A DNA stretch of 64,000 bases from AR5 sp041497115 (GCA_041497115.1 JBGQFW010000002.1:53842-117841), one strand, 5' to 3'. Shown: positions 24,171 through 33,827, counted from the first letter of the stretch. Notes: generated from the sequence alone by a model not told the origin. Numbers and translations: made by a program.

Positions 24171-25046
24171 CTCCACGCGCGTGCCGTAGATGATCAGCAG
24201 CACGGTGAGCAGCCACGCCAGCGTGTTCAGGAGCAGCGCGCGGTCGCGCACCACGATCTCCGACGGGTTGCCGCCCATGCGGCGGTGATAGAGCAGGTAG
24301 AGGTAGCGGAAGATTCCGTAGAGAACGAACGGCAGCGTGGCCGGCAACAGCTGGGTGTGGAACTTCGCCACCGTCTCCGGCGACATCGTGTAGAGCGCGT
24401 AGGCGGTCACCGCCGAGGCGGTGACGACGGCGATCATCTGGTCGAGGAGGGCGGCGCTGTACTCGGCGAGGATGGGCCGGTGGCCGGCGGCGCCCTCCTC
24501 CAGCGCGAGCACCTCGTGCCGCCGCTTGCCGAGCGCGAGGAACAGCGCGAGGAGGATCGTGCAGATCAGGAGCCACCCCGAGATCGCGACGTCGATGGCC
24601 AGCGCGCCGGCCACCGCCCGCAGGACGAAGCCGATGGCCACCACCAGCACGTCCACGATCACGATGTGCTTGAGCCACACCGAGTAGGCGGACAGGAGCA
24701 CGACGTAGGCGAGCGCGGCCAGCGCGAAGCGCGGCGACAGCCGCACCGCCAGCGCCAGGCCGACGGCGACGAGGACGATCGCCGCCGCCACCGCCGGCCC
24801 CGGCGCCAGCCGCCCGGCGGCGATGGGACGCGTGCGCTTGTCGGGGTGCAGCCGGTCCTTCTCCCGATCGGCGACGTCGTTGAGCAGGTAGACGGCGCCG
24901 GAGAGCCCGCAGAAGATCGCGAACGCGGCGAGCGCCGGCCACACCGACGGCGTGAACAGCCGCTGGGCGAAGATCAGCCCGGCGAGCACGAACAGGTTCT
25001 TGACCCACTGCTGCGGCCGCAGCGAGACGAGGACGGCGGTCAGCAT
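24168..25046 (-). CDS. UbiA-family prenyltransferase, DPPR-synthase-like
   Basis: 292 residues, about eight or nine membrane helices. The first Asp motif NDVADREKDRLHPDKRTRPIAAG closely follows the pattern of decaprenyl-phosphate phosphoribosyltransferase (mycobacterial Rv3806c type) rather than quinone or heme UbiA enzymes; the N-terminal SLRPQQWVKNLFVLAGLIFAQ is also typical of that subgroup. That would attach phosphoribose to a polyprenyl phosphate carrier for glycan synthesis. Its place between a nucleotide-sugar dehydrogenase/aminotransferase pair and DUF362 fits an envelope glycan role. The exact donor is inferred only. Confidence 0.85.
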   Translation of the reverse strand: MLTAVLVSLRPQQWVKNLFVLAGLIFAQRLFTPSVWPALAAFAIFCGLSGAVYLLNDVADREKDRLHPDKRTRPIAAGRLAPGPAVAAAIVLVAVGLALAVRLSPRFALAALAYVVLLSAYSVWLKHIVIVDVLVVAIGFVLRAVAGALAIDVAISGWLLICTILLALFLALGKRRHEVLALEEGAAGHRPILAEYSAALLDQMIAVVTASAVTAYALYTMSPETVAKFHTQLLPATLPFVLYGIFRYLYLLYHRRMGGNPSEIVVRDRALLLNTLAWLLTVLLIIYGTRVE

Positions 25047-25056
25047 CTCGCGTCGG

Positions 25057-26367
25057 CTAGAGCCGTATCACGTTGGCCGGCGGAGGCCGCAGCCCTCCGG
25101 TCGCGTTGCGGGTGTCGATGACGAGGCGGGCGGCGCCGGCGATCGCCGGCCAGTCGTAGGCGGCGTGCGCGGTGAGCACGAGCACCACATCCCAGGCGGC
25201 GAGGTCGAGCGTGCGCCAGTCGAGCGAGTCGACGCGACCACCGTTGACGGTGATCGACGGCACGCGCGGATCGTGGAAGGCCACGCGGGCGCCCTTGCTC
25301 TGGAGGGTGTCGAAGATCTCCAGCGCCGGCGAGTCGCGCGTGTCGGCGACGTTCGGCTTGTAGGCGACGCCGAGGATGAGGACGCGGGCGCCCTTCACCG
25401 CGCGCTCGCGCTCGTTGAGCGCGTCGGTCACGAGCTGGACGACGTACTCGGGCATGCGCCGGTTGATCTCGTCGGCGAAGGTGATGAAGCGCGGCTCGTA
25501 GCCCGCCAGCCGCACCTTCCAGGACAGGTAGTAGGGATCGGAGGGCAGGCAGTGGCCGCCCAGCCCGGGCCCCGGATAGAACGGCATGAAGCCGAACGGC
25601 TTGGTGGCGGCGGCGCCGATCACCTCCCACACCGACAGCCCGAGCTTGCGGCACATGATCGCGAACTCGTTGACGAGCGCGATGTTGACCGAGCGGAACG
25701 TGTTCTCGAACAGCTTGACCATCTCGGCCGTCTGCGGGCTCGACACCGGGACGACCGTCGTGATGCGCGCGTAGAGCGCCGCCGCCAGCTCGCCGCAGGC
25801 CGGCGTGAAGCCGCCCACCACCTTGGGGATGTCGCGCAGCGTGTAGCGCGTGTTGCCGGGATCGATCCGCTCCGGCGAGAAGGCCAGGAAGAAGTCCTCG
25901 CCGGCGACCATCCCGCGCGCCTCGAAGCGCGGCCGCAGCACCTCCTGGGTCGTGCCCGGATAGGTCGTGGACTCCAGCACCACGAGCTGGCCGGGACGGA
26001 TGATGGCGGCCACCGCGTCGGCCGCGGCGACGATGAACGAGATGTCGGGCTCCTTCGACTTGCTGAGCGGCGTCGGCACGCAGATGACGATGGCGTCGCA
26101 GTCCTTCAGCGCGGCGATCTCCTCGGCGGCGCCCAGCCGGCCGCTCGCCACCAGCGCCGCCAGCGACGCCGCCGGCACGTCCTCGATGAAGCTGCGGCCC
26201 GCCCGCAGCGCGGCGACCCGCCCGGCGTCCACGTCGACGCCGATGACGTGGGCGCCCGAGTCGGCGAAGGCCACCGCCAGCGGCAGCCCGACGTAGCCCA
26301 GGCCGATGATGCCGATGGTCGGCGTGGCCGCCAGCCGCGCGCGCAGCGTCCGGGCCGTCTCGCTCAT
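25057..26367 (-). CDS. Nucleotide-sugar dehydrogenase (UDP-GlcNAc/ManNAc 6-dehydrogenase type)
   Basis: 436 residues. Rossmann motif IGIIGLGYVGLPLAVAF, CVPTPLSKSKEPD, the FSPERIDPGN signature, KLFENTFRSVNIALVNE, catalytic Cys in YPGPGLGGHCLPSDPYYLSW, and the C-terminal UDP-binding Rossmann fold (LILGVAYKPNVADTRDSPA). The NE-FA-x-MC segment and overall length match WbpA/WecC-type enzymes that oxidise UDP-HexNAc to the uronic acid with two NAD+. Paired with the aminotransferase 4 bases upstream, as in O-antigen or exopolysaccharide amino-sugar uronate pathways. Confidence 0.92.
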   Translation of the reverse strand: MSETARTLRARLAATPTIGIIGLGYVGLPLAVAFADSGAHVIGVDVDAGRVAALRAGRSFIEDVPAASLAALVASGRLGAAEEIAALKDCDAIVICVPTPLSKSKEPDISFIVAAADAVAAIIRPGQLVVLESTTYPGTTQEVLRPRFEARGMVAGEDFFLAFSPERIDPGNTRYTLRDIPKVVGGFTPACGELAAALYARITTVVPVSSPQTAEMVKLFENTFRSVNIALVNEFAIMCRKLGLSVWEVIGAAATKPFGFMPFYPGPGLGGHCLPSDPYYLSWKVRLAGYEPRFITFADEINRRMPEYVVQLVTDALNERERAVKGARVLILGVAYKPNVADTRDSPALEIFDTLQSKGARVAFHDPRVPSITVNGGRVDSLDWRTLDLAAWDVVLVLTAHAAYDWPAIAGAARLVIDTRNATGGLRPPPANVIRL

Positions 26368-26371
26368 GACC

Positions 26372-27466
26372 TCACAGTCCCTCCACCGCCGTCCGCACCG
26401 CCGCGGCCACCGCGTCGGCCTCGGCGTCGGTCAGCTCGGGATAGCACGGCAGCGACAGCACCTCGCGGGCCGCCCGCCACGCCTCCGGCCACTCGGCGGC
26501 GGGCACGCCGAACATCGGCTGGTCGGGCACCGCGCGCGGGTAGTGCACCATCGTGCCGACGCCGAGGTCGGCCAGCCGCCGGGCCAGCTCGTCGCGCTTG
26601 GGATGGCGCACGGTGAACACATGATAGATGTGGCGGGCCCGCGCGTGCTCGACGGGCAGCCCGAGCGGCAGCCCGGCCAGCCGCTCGCGATAGCGCGCGG
26701 CCAGCCGGCGGCGCGCGTCGGTCCACCCGTCCAGCCGCTCGAGCTTCACCCGCAGCATCGCCGCCTGCACCTCGTCCAGCCGGCTGCAGTAGCCCAGCTC
26801 CACGTGCTCGTAGCGCCCGGCGTCGCCGTGGTGACGCAGGCGGCGCGCGTGCGCGGCGATGTCGTCGCGGCCGGTCACCAGCATGCCGCCGTCGCCGCAG
26901 GCGCCGAGGTTCTTCGTCGGATAGAAGGACAGGCACGCGACGTCGCCCCAGCCGCCGACCGGGCGGCCGTCCCACCGGGCGCCGATCGCCTGGGCGGCGT
27001 CCTCCACCACCGCGATCCCGCGCGCGCGGGCGATCGCCACGATGCGGTCGATGGGCGCCGGGTGGCCGTAGAGGTGGACGGCGACGATCGCGCGCGTGCG
27101 CGGGGAGAGGGCGCGCTCGAGCGCGGCCGGGTCGAGGGCGAGCGTGGCCGGATCGACGTCCACGAACACCGGCGTGGCGCCCGCCATCACGATCGTCGAG
27201 GCCGAAGCCACGAACGAGAACGCGGGCGTCACCACCTCGTCGCCGGGGCCGACGCCCACCGCGGCCAGCGCCAGCCGCAGCGCGTCGGTGCCGGAGCCGA
27301 CGCCCACGCCGTGGCGCACGCCGCAGCGACCGGCCAGCTCGGCCTCCAGCGCCGCGCCCTCGGGGCCCAGCACGAACCGGCTGGAGGCCAGCACGCGGTC
27401 CACCGCGCCCAGCAGCTCCGCGCGCAGCGCCGCGTGCTGCCGGGTCAGGTCGAGGAACGGGATCAT
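26372..27466 (-). CDS. DegT/DnrJ/EryC1-family PLP sugar aminotransferase
   Basis: 364 residues. N-terminal MIPFLDLTRQHAALRAEL, GVGVGSGTDALRLAL (phosphate loop), VVEDAAQAIGARW (PLP-stacking Asp) and the Schiff-base Lys in SFYPTKNLGACGDGG; the C-terminal HIYHVFTVRHPKRDELARRL is typical. It transfers an amino group to a keto nucleotide sugar. ATG 27466 overlaps the lptD stop (ATGA). With the dehydrogenase it resembles the WbpA/WbpE pair that makes diamino-uronates for surface polysaccharide. Confidence 0.92.
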   Translation of the reverse strand: MIPFLDLTRQHAALRAELLGAVDRVLASSRFVLGPEGAALEAELAGRCGVRHGVGVGSGTDALRLALAAVGVGPGDEVVTPAFSFVASASTIVMAGATPVFVDVDPATLALDPAALERALSPRTRAIVAVHLYGHPAPIDRIVAIARARGIAVVEDAAQAIGARWDGRPVGGWGDVACLSFYPTKNLGACGDGGMLVTGRDDIAAHARRLRHHGDAGRYEHVELGYCSRLDEVQAAMLRVKLERLDGWTDARRRLAARYRERLAGLPLGLPVEHARARHIYHVFTVRHPKRDELARRLADLGVGTMVHYPRAVPDQPMFGVPAAEWPEAWRAAREVLSLPCYPELTDAEADAVAAAVRTAVEGL

Positions 27467-29628
27467 TTCGCGTTCGCCGCGCCGTCGATCGCGCCGAGCC
27501 CGATCGAGGTCCGGAACGGCCCGCCCACGCCGAGCAGGTTGAGCCCGATCGCGAACTCGTCCTCCTGGCGCCCCGAGCGGTGGACGAACTCGAGGGTGAG
27601 CGCCCAGCACTGGAACCGGATGTCGCTGCTCACCCGGCTCTCCACGAAGGTGCCGGTGCGGGCATCGAAGGCGTTCGTGTTGCGCAGCACGAAGTAGCGC
27701 GACAGCTCGACCTCCAGCCCGGTGGTGAGGAAGTTGATCTTGCCCGGGTCGCTGTAGCGGGTGCCGACCGAGAGCGTCAGCGGCACCGGATCGAAGCGCA
27801 GCGAGAGGTCGGCCGTCGCGGCGTCGATGCCCTGGCCGCGCACGCTGTGGCTGATGTCGCCGCGGAAGCGGAGGCGCTGCGCCGGCAGCGGCTCCACGAT
27901 CAGCGTGCCGAAGATGCTCCCGGGCTGCTGCGCGCGCAGGTCGTAGATGTGACCGACCGCGAAGCGCAGCAGCTCCCAGCGCACCGTCTCGGTGTCGGGC
28001 AGCGTCACCGTGCGCGCGCGGACGCGGTTGGTCAGCGAGTAGACGATCTGGCTGGTGTCGGGGATGCGGTCCACGCCCTCCGTCCAGATCGGCAGGCGCG
28101 TCTGCTCCTTGCCGGTGATCCAGAGATATTGCACGCGCGGCTCGATGGTGTGCAGCAGCCCGTCGATGCCCCAGGTGCCGCCGGTCGAGTAGGTGCGCGC
28201 GAGGCTCGTCTCGATGTCGGTGCCCGCCTCGGCGAGCCGCCGCAACCGCCCCTGGTTGTCGGTCACCTCGAGGGAGCCGTTCACGCCGCGGGTGGTGCGG
28301 GAGCCGACGACCGTCTTGTCGTACGCGGTGAGGCGCCCCCCCACGAACGGCGTCACGGTGAAGAGGCCGTCCACCGAGAACGGCCGCGAGATGCGCGGGT
28401 GGACGTCCAGCCGCTGGCCCGACGAGCCGACCTCGCGGACGAAGTCCACGTAGCTGGTGTCGAGCTCGTAGAGGAACCCCGGCAGCCCCGGGATCGGCTG
28501 CCGCACCGCCTGCAGATTGAGGTCGGGCAGGCGCCGCAGCTCCACTCCGCGGGGCGTGGTGAGGTCCTGGTAGCTGAACGCGTTGCCGACGAAGTTCCAG
28601 GCCTCCCACGATTTGCTGAGGAACACGTTGGACTCGACGCGCTGGGCGCTGCGCTGCTGCAGGCGGTCGCCGTACTGCTTCAGCACGTTGTCGTCGGTGA
28701 CGCCGTTGAGGTCCACCTTGACCGAGAACCCGGGCTCGAGGAGCCAGTCGTGGCGCAGGCTCCCCTGGCCGCGGGTCGCGTCGTGGCGGGCGGTCTCCTG
28801 CATGAGGAAGCCGCTCTCGCTGCCGCGCTGGTCGGGCGACAGCACGTAGCGGTTCTCGAAGCTGAACCCCTCGCCGAGCTTGGAGTACGTGATCGGCGCG
28901 AAGGTCGCGTCGGCACTATCGGAGATCGCCCAGTAGAACGGCACCTCCGCCGAGAAGCCCTTGCGCCCCGAATCGCCGACCTTGGGGAAGAGGAAGCCGG
29001 TCTGGCGCTCGCGGCGGATGGCGGCGGCGAAGAACGGGACGAACGGGATCAGCGGGATGTCCTTGACCCAGAACGACGCGTCGGTGCCGTAGACGAAGTC
29101 CTCGAGATCGGCGACGCCCGAGCCGAACCGGAAGGACCACGTCGGCGAATCGTCCTCGCACGTCGTGAACACGCCGCGGCGGACCTTGTAGACGCTCTCG
29201 CCCAGCCGGTCCATGCGCTCGCCGGCGATGCGGTAGTAGGGCGCCACCCGCGCGTCGGAGTCGTAGACGACGCCGGTGCCGGTCTTGAGGTTGTAGTCGA
29301 TGCGTCGGCCGGTCAGTTGGTCCTCGCCGTCGTAGAACACGACCCGGCCCTGGGCCACCGCGTCGCCCGTCTCGCGGTTGATCTCCACCCGGTCGGCCAT
29401 GAGCCGCGACCGCCCCTTGGTGATCTCCACGTTCCCGGTCGCCACCAGCAGCCGATCGGCCCCGACCTCCTCCAGCCGGTCGGCCAGGATGGTCACGTCA
29501 CCCCCGGCCGCGTCCACGGTGACGGGGACCTGGGGCACCGGCGTCTGGGCGGCCGACACGCCCGCCAGGCCAACCGCCCCCAGGAGGGCGGCCACCAGCC
29601 CCAGCGCGATGCGATTTCGCGTTCTCAA
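27463..29628 (-). CDS. lptD: LPS-assembly protein LptD
   Basis: 721 residues. Signal peptide (RNRIALGLVAALLGAVGLAG, cleavage near SAAQTP), an N-terminal OstA/jellyroll domain (VTILADRLEEVGADRLLVA... GRVVFYDGEDQLTGRRIDYN) and a C-terminal 26-strand beta-barrel (YELDTSYVDFVREVG... ends ALTLEFVHRSGRQEDEFAIGLNL). Cys residues in FTTCEDDSP and RFQCWAL may form the structural disulfide. It inserts lipopolysaccharide into the outer leaflet, so the organism has an LPS outer membrane. No LptE is adjacent. Confidence 0.93.
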   Translation of the reverse strand: MRTRNRIALGLVAALLGAVGLAGVSAAQTPVPQVPVTVDAAGGDVTILADRLEEVGADRLLVATGNVEITKGRSRLMADRVEINRETGDAVAQGRVVFYDGEDQLTGRRIDYNLKTGTGVVYDSDARVAPYYRIAGERMDRLGESVYKVRRGVFTTCEDDSPTWSFRFGSGVADLEDFVYGTDASFWVKDIPLIPFVPFFAAAIRRERQTGFLFPKVGDSGRKGFSAEVPFYWAISDSADATFAPITYSKLGEGFSFENRYVLSPDQRGSESGFLMQETARHDATRGQGSLRHDWLLEPGFSVKVDLNGVTDDNVLKQYGDRLQQRSAQRVESNVFLSKSWEAWNFVGNAFSYQDLTTPRGVELRRLPDLNLQAVRQPIPGLPGFLYELDTSYVDFVREVGSSGQRLDVHPRISRPFSVDGLFTVTPFVGGRLTAYDKTVVGSRTTRGVNGSLEVTDNQGRLRRLAEAGTDIETSLARTYSTGGTWGIDGLLHTIEPRVQYLWITGKEQTRLPIWTEGVDRIPDTSQIVYSLTNRVRARTVTLPDTETVRWELLRFAVGHIYDLRAQQPGSIFGTLIVEPLPAQRLRFRGDISHSVRGQGIDAATADLSLRFDPVPLTLSVGTRYSDPGKINFLTTGLEVELSRYFVLRNTNAFDARTGTFVESRVSSDIRFQCWALTLEFVHRSGRQEDEFAIGLNLLGVGGPFRTSIGLGAIDGAANAK

Positions 29629-29646
29629 GTGTCTCGAAAACCCTCG

Positions 29647-30963
29647 TCACAAAAGAGTCTCCATGCTATCAGCGGGGTTTTCGACCCGGCAAGGTTTATC
29701 GCCCTCCGGGCCCGTCCGGAGCGCGTCGCCGACGAGCGAAAGCGAGCCGGCCACACAAAGGATGGGGGTGCCCGGCTCGGCCTCGGCGATCGCTAGTGCC
29801 TCGCCCACCGAGGAGGCGAGCGTGACCGGCAGCCCGGGGGGGACCAGCCCCGCCAGCTCCGCCGGCGCCGCCGCCCGGGGGTTGGCCGACGCGGTCAGGA
29901 CCAGCTTCCGCGCCCGGCCCACCAGGGGGGCCAGGATCCCGGCGGCGTCCTTGTCGCGCAGCACGCCCAGGACGAAGACGGTCGGGGCGTCGCCGAAGTA
30001 GGCGTGCAGCGACTGCGCGAGCGCACGGGCGCCGGCCGGGTTGTGGGCGCCGTCGAGCACGAGCCAGCCGCCGCCGGGCCGCGGCCGCACGTCGAAGCGG
30101 CCGGGCCACCGCGCGCGCGCAAGCCCTGCGCGGATCGCGCGCTCGCCCGCGCCGAGCTCGCGCGCGGCGGCGACGGCCAGGAGCGTGTTGCCGGGCTGCC
30201 AGGTGCCGAGCAGCCGGATGGCGAGGTCGTCGAGCCGCCAGCCGGGGCCCGCGCAGTCCAGCCGCTGCCCCTGCAGGCTGCGCGCGCGGAGCGCGACGGA
30301 CAGCTCGCGCCCCTCGCACAGCAGCGGCACGCCGACGGCCGCGGCGCGGGCGGCGATGACCGCCGCCGCCTCCGGCGCCTGGGCGGCCGAGATCGCGACG
30401 CCCGCGCGCACGATGTGGGCCTTGTCGGTGGCGATCTCACGCAGGGTGGAGCCGAGGTACTCCTGGTGATCGAGGTCGATCGAGGTGAGCACGCTGACCG
30501 CGGGCGTGCCGACCGTCGTGGAGTCGAAGCGGCCGCCGAGGCCGACCTCCAGCACCGCCACCTCCACGCCCTCGCGCGCGAAGTGGTCGAGAGCCAGCGC
30601 CGTCGCCGCCTCGAAGAGGCTGGCGTCCAGCCGGGCCAGCTGCGTGCCGAGCGCCTCCACGCCGTCGGCCAGCGCGTCCTCGCCGATCGCCTCGCCGTCC
30701 ACGCGGATGCGCTCGCGGAAGGAGACCAGGTGGGGCGAGGTGAAGAGGCCCACGCGGCGGCCGGCGGCGCGCAGCATCGCCGCCAGCATGGCGGCCACCG
30801 ACCCCTTGCCGTTGGTGCCGCCGATCTGGGCGATCGTGTAGGCGCGCTCGGGGCGGCCCAGCGCGTCCAGCAGCGCCTCGATGCGCTCGAGCCCGGGACG
30901 CATCCCGGCATGCTCGCCGCCGCGCAGCGCGAGCAGCCGGGCTAGCGCCTCGGCGTACGTCAT
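29647..30963 (-). CDS. folC: Dihydrofolate/folylpolyglutamate synthase
   Basis: 438 residues, Mur-ligase superfamily. P-loop IGGTNGKGSVAAML, FTSPHLVSFRERIRVDG, the Glu/His catalytic region VLEVGLGGRFDSTTVG and SIDLDHQEYLG, and the C-terminal VLDGAHNPAGARAL. It adds glutamate to dihydropteroate and folates. ATG 30963 overlaps the accD stop by four bases, the common accD-folC pairing of many bacteria. The last residues (ENPADSMETLL) run to 18 bases before the lptD start. Confidence 0.95.
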   Translation of the reverse strand: MTYAEALARLLALRGGEHAGMRPGLERIEALLDALGRPERAYTIAQIGGTNGKGSVAAMLAAMLRAAGRRVGLFTSPHLVSFRERIRVDGEAIGEDALADGVEALGTQLARLDASLFEAATALALDHFAREGVEVAVLEVGLGGRFDSTTVGTPAVSVLTSIDLDHQEYLGSTLREIATDKAHIVRAGVAISAAQAPEAAAVIAARAAAVGVPLLCEGRELSVALRARSLQGQRLDCAGPGWRLDDLAIRLLGTWQPGNTLLAVAAARELGAGERAIRAGLARARWPGRFDVRPRPGGGWLVLDGAHNPAGARALAQSLHAYFGDAPTVFVLGVLRDKDAAGILAPLVGRARKLVLTASANPRAAAPAELAGLVPPGLPVTLASSVGEALAIAEAEPGTPILCVAGSLSLVGDALRTGPEGDKPCRVENPADSMETLL

Positions 30964-31820
30964 GCCGGCGGCGTGGGCTGGTCGGCGAAGAAGGCGAGCA
31001 GGCGGCGCAGCGTGTCCTTGAGCTCGCGGCGCTCGACGATGAGGTCGATCTGGCCGTGCTCGAGGAGGAACTCGCTGCGCTGGAAGCCGTCGGGCAGCGG
31101 CTGGCGGATCGTCTCGGCGATGACGCGCGGGCCGGCGAAGCCGATGAGCGCGCGCGGCTCGGCCACGATCACGTCGCCCAGCATGGCGAAGCTGGCGGTG
31201 ACGCCGCCGGTGGTCGGGTCGGTGAGCACCGAGAGGTAGGGCAGCCGGGCGCGGGCCAGCCGCTCGAGGGCGGCGGAGGTCTTGGCCATCTGCATGAGCG
31301 AGAGGATCCCCTCCTGCATGCGGGCGCCGCCCGAGGCCGCCACGATGATCACCGGCACGTGCTTGTCGATGGCCAGCTCGATCGCCCGCGTGAGCTTCTC
31401 ACCCACCACCGAGCCCATGCTGCCGCCCATGAACGCGAACTCGAAGACGCACAGCACGACGGGGTGGCCGCCGACGCGGGCGAGCCCGGTCACCACCGCG
31501 TCCTCGCCCGACGTCTTCTGCTTGGCCGCCTTCAGCCGGTCGCGGTACCGCTTGGTGTCCTTGAAGCCGAGCGGGTCGAGGCTCGACAGCGCGGCCTGGT
31601 ACTCCTCGAAGCTGCCGGCGTCGGCGAGCAGCCCCACCCGCTCGCGGGCCGAGATCCGGAAGGGGTAGCGGCACTTCGGGCACACGCGCCCGGCCCGCTC
31701 GACCTCGGCGCGGTAGACGATCTCCTTGCACGACTCGCAGCGGATCCAGAGGCCCTCCGCGATCACGACCTTCTTGGGCGTCCCCTCGGTGTCCTCCGGC
31801 TTGCGACGGAACCAGACCAT
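30960..31820 (-). CDS. accD: Acetyl-CoA carboxylase carboxyltransferase subunit beta
   Basis: 286 residues. N-terminal zinc ribbon CESCKEIVY ... CPKC (two CxxC), then the crotonase-like carboxyltransferase core with VCVFEFAFMGGSMGSVVGEK, IIVAASGGARMQEG and DPTTGGVTASFAMLGDV. Works with AccA (not in this window) to transfer CO2 from carboxybiotin to acetyl-CoA in fatty acid synthesis. Located 4 bases after trpA and overlapping folC, the classic trpA-accD-folC order. Confidence 0.97.
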   Translation of the reverse strand: MVWFRRKPEDTEGTPKKVVIAEGLWIRCESCKEIVYRAEVERAGRVCPKCRYPFRISARERVGLLADAGSFEEYQAALSSLDPLGFKDTKRYRDRLKAAKQKTSGEDAVVTGLARVGGHPVVLCVFEFAFMGGSMGSVVGEKLTRAIELAIDKHVPVIIVAASGGARMQEGILSLMQMAKTSAALERLARARLPYLSVLTDPTTGGVTASFAMLGDVIVAEPRALIGFAGPRVIAETIRQPLPDGFQRSEFLLEHGQIDLIVERRELKDTLRRLLAFFADQPTPPA

Positions 31821-31824
31821 CGGC

Positions 31825-32634
31825 TCACGCCCCCGGCCGCAGCGGCGCCTTGAGTGCCGCGATGAAGGCGCCGAGTTCGCCCACCAGCGCGGGGTCGCCG
31901 GTGTGGCGCTCGATGAGCCGCACGATCGCCGAGCCGACGATGACGCCGTCGGCCAGCCTGCCCACCGCCGCCACCTGCTCGGGCGTGGAGACGCCGAAGC
32001 CGACGGCCACGGGCTTCGTCGTCACCAGCCGCAGCGTGCGGATCTGCGCGTCGAGCTCGGGCGGCACCTGCCGGCGCTCGCCGGTGATGCCGGTCACCGA
32101 GACGACGTAGATGAACCCCCGGCTCACCCGCGCGATCGCCCGCACGCGGGCGGCGGTCGAGGTGGGCGCCACCATCATCACGAGGTCGAGGCCGGCCGGC
32201 TCCGTCTCGGCGCGCAGCGGGTCCGCCTCCTCGAGCGGCACGTCGGGGACGATGACCCCGTCGGCGCCGGCGTCGGCCGCGGTGCGCGCAAAGCTCTTCA
32301 GCCCGAAGGCGAGCACCGGGTTGTAGTACGTCATGAGGACGATCGGCAGCCGCACGCCGTCGGCGCGCAGCGTCGCCACCAGCTCGAGCACGCGGGCCAG
32401 CGAGGCGCCGGCCGCCAGCGCGCGGGCGCCGGCGCGCTGGACGACCGGACCGTCCGCGATGGGATCGGAGAACGGCACCCCCAGCTCGATCACGTCGGCG
32501 CCGCGCCGCTCGGCCTCGGCCATCAGCCGCCGCGTCTCGGCGAGCGACGGGTCGCCCGCCGTGAAGAACGGCATGAGCGCCCGCTCCCCCCGCGCGCGCA
32601 GCCCGGCGAACGTCGCCTCCAGCCGGCTGGTCAC
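31825..32634 (-). CDS. trpA: Tryptophan synthase alpha chain
   Basis: 269 residues, TIM barrel. ALMPFFTAGDPSLAET, VIELGVPFSDPIADGPVVQ with the catalytic Glu and Asp, LMTYYNPVLAFG, DGVIVPDVPLEEA, and VGFGVSTPEQV complete the family pattern. Cleaves indole-3-glycerol phosphate to indole. GTG 32634 overlaps the trpB stop (GTGA); a longer frame upstream belongs to trpB sequence. Acts as an alpha2-beta2 complex with TrpB. Confidence 0.97.
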   Translation of the reverse strand: MTSRLEATFAGLRARGERALMPFFTAGDPSLAETRRLMAEAERRGADVIELGVPFSDPIADGPVVQRAGARALAAGASLARVLELVATLRADGVRLPIVLMTYYNPVLAFGLKSFARTAADAGADGVIVPDVPLEEADPLRAETEPAGLDLVMMVAPTSTAARVRAIARVSRGFIYVVSVTGITGERRQVPPELDAQIRTLRLVTTKPVAVGFGVSTPEQVAAVGRLADGVIVGSAIVRLIERHTGDPALVGELGAFIAALKAPLRPGA

Positions 32635-33827
32635 GCGATGTCCTTTCCCAGTGCTTTGGCGACGACGTGAACGTCCTTGTCGCCGCGGCCGGAGAGGCCG
32701 ACCACGATCGCCTTGGCTTGCGGCAGAGTCTTGGCCAGGCGCATCGCGTGGGCGATCGCGTGGGCGGACTCGAGGGCCGGCATGATGCCCTCCAGCCGCG
32801 TCAGCGCCTGGAACCCCTCCAGCGCCTCCTCGTCGGTGATCGAGACGAACTCGAAGCGCCCCTGCTCGCGGTAGTACGCGTGCTCCGGCCCCACGCCGGG
32901 ATAGTCGAGCCCCGCCGAGATCGAGTGGGCGACGGCGATCTGGCCGTCGTCGTTCTGCAGCAGATAGCTCAGGCACCCGTGCAGGACGCCGGGATGGCCG
33001 GCCGTCATCGAGGCGCCGTGACGACCGGTGGCGATCCCCTCGCCGCCCGGCTCCACGCCGACGATGCGCACGCGGCGGTCGCCGATGAACGGATGGAAGA
33101 GGCCGATCGCGTTGGAGCCGCCGCCCACGCACGCGACCAGCACGTCGGGCAGGTGGCCGAGCGCGCGGCGCGACTGGCGGCGCACCTCGCGGCCGATGAC
33201 CGTGTGGAAGTCGCGCACCATCATGGGATAGGGATGCGGGCCCAGCGCGGAGCCGAGCAGGTAGTAGGTCGTGCGCACGTTGGTGACCCAGTCGCGCAGC
33301 GCCTCGTTCACCGCGTCCTTCAGCGTGCGGCTGCCCGACTCGACCGGGATGACCTTGGCCCCGAGCAGCCGCATGCGGAAGACGTTGAGCGCCTGCCGCT
33401 CGATGTCCTCGGCGCCCATGTACACCTCGGCCTCGAGCCCCAGCAGCGCGGCGGCGGTGGCGGTCGCCACACCGTGCTGGCCAGCACCGGTCTCGGCGAT
33501 GACGCGCTTCTTCTTCATGCGCGCGGCGAGCAGCGCCTGGCCCAGCACGTTGTTGATCTTGTGGGCGCCGGTGTGGCAGAGGTCCTCGCGCTTGAGCCAG
33601 ATGGCGGCCCCGCCGCAGTGCTCGCTCAGCCGCGCGGCGTGATAGAGGGGCGTCGGGCGGCCGGCATAGGTGGTGCTCAGCATCGCCAGCCGCCGCTGGA
33701 ACGCGCGGTCGCGCCGGGCGGCGGTGTACGCCTTCTCGAGGTCGATCAGCGGCGCCATGAGCGTCTCGGGGACGAAGCGGCCGCCGAACTTCCCGAAGTG
33801 GCCGCGCGCGTCGGGCAGCCGCGTCAT
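32631..33827 (-). CDS. trpB: Tryptophan synthase beta chain
   Basis: 398 residues, PLP enzyme joining indole and serine. FGKFGGRFVPETLM at the N-terminus, PLP Lys in HTGAHKINNVLGQ, ETGAGQHGVATATAAA, phosphate-binding CVGGGSNAIGLF and the C-terminal VVGLSGRGDKDV. ATG 33827 overlaps the trpF stop (ATGA). The sequence is of the TrpB1 class, expected to pair with TrpA. Confidence 0.97.
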   Translation of the reverse strand: MTRLPDARGHFGKFGGRFVPETLMAPLIDLEKAYTAARRDRAFQRRLAMLSTTYAGRPTPLYHAARLSEHCGGAAIWLKREDLCHTGAHKINNVLGQALLAARMKKKRVIAETGAGQHGVATATAAALLGLEAEVYMGAEDIERQALNVFRMRLLGAKVIPVESGSRTLKDAVNEALRDWVTNVRTTYYLLGSALGPHPYPMMVRDFHTVIGREVRRQSRRALGHLPDVLVACVGGGSNAIGLFHPFIGDRRVRIVGVEPGGEGIATGRHGASMTAGHPGVLHGCLSYLLQNDDGQIAVAHSISAGLDYPGVGPEHAYYREQGRFEFVSITDEEALEGFQALTRLEGIMPALESAHAIAHAMRLAKTLPQAKAIVVGLSGRGDKDVHVVAKALGKDIA

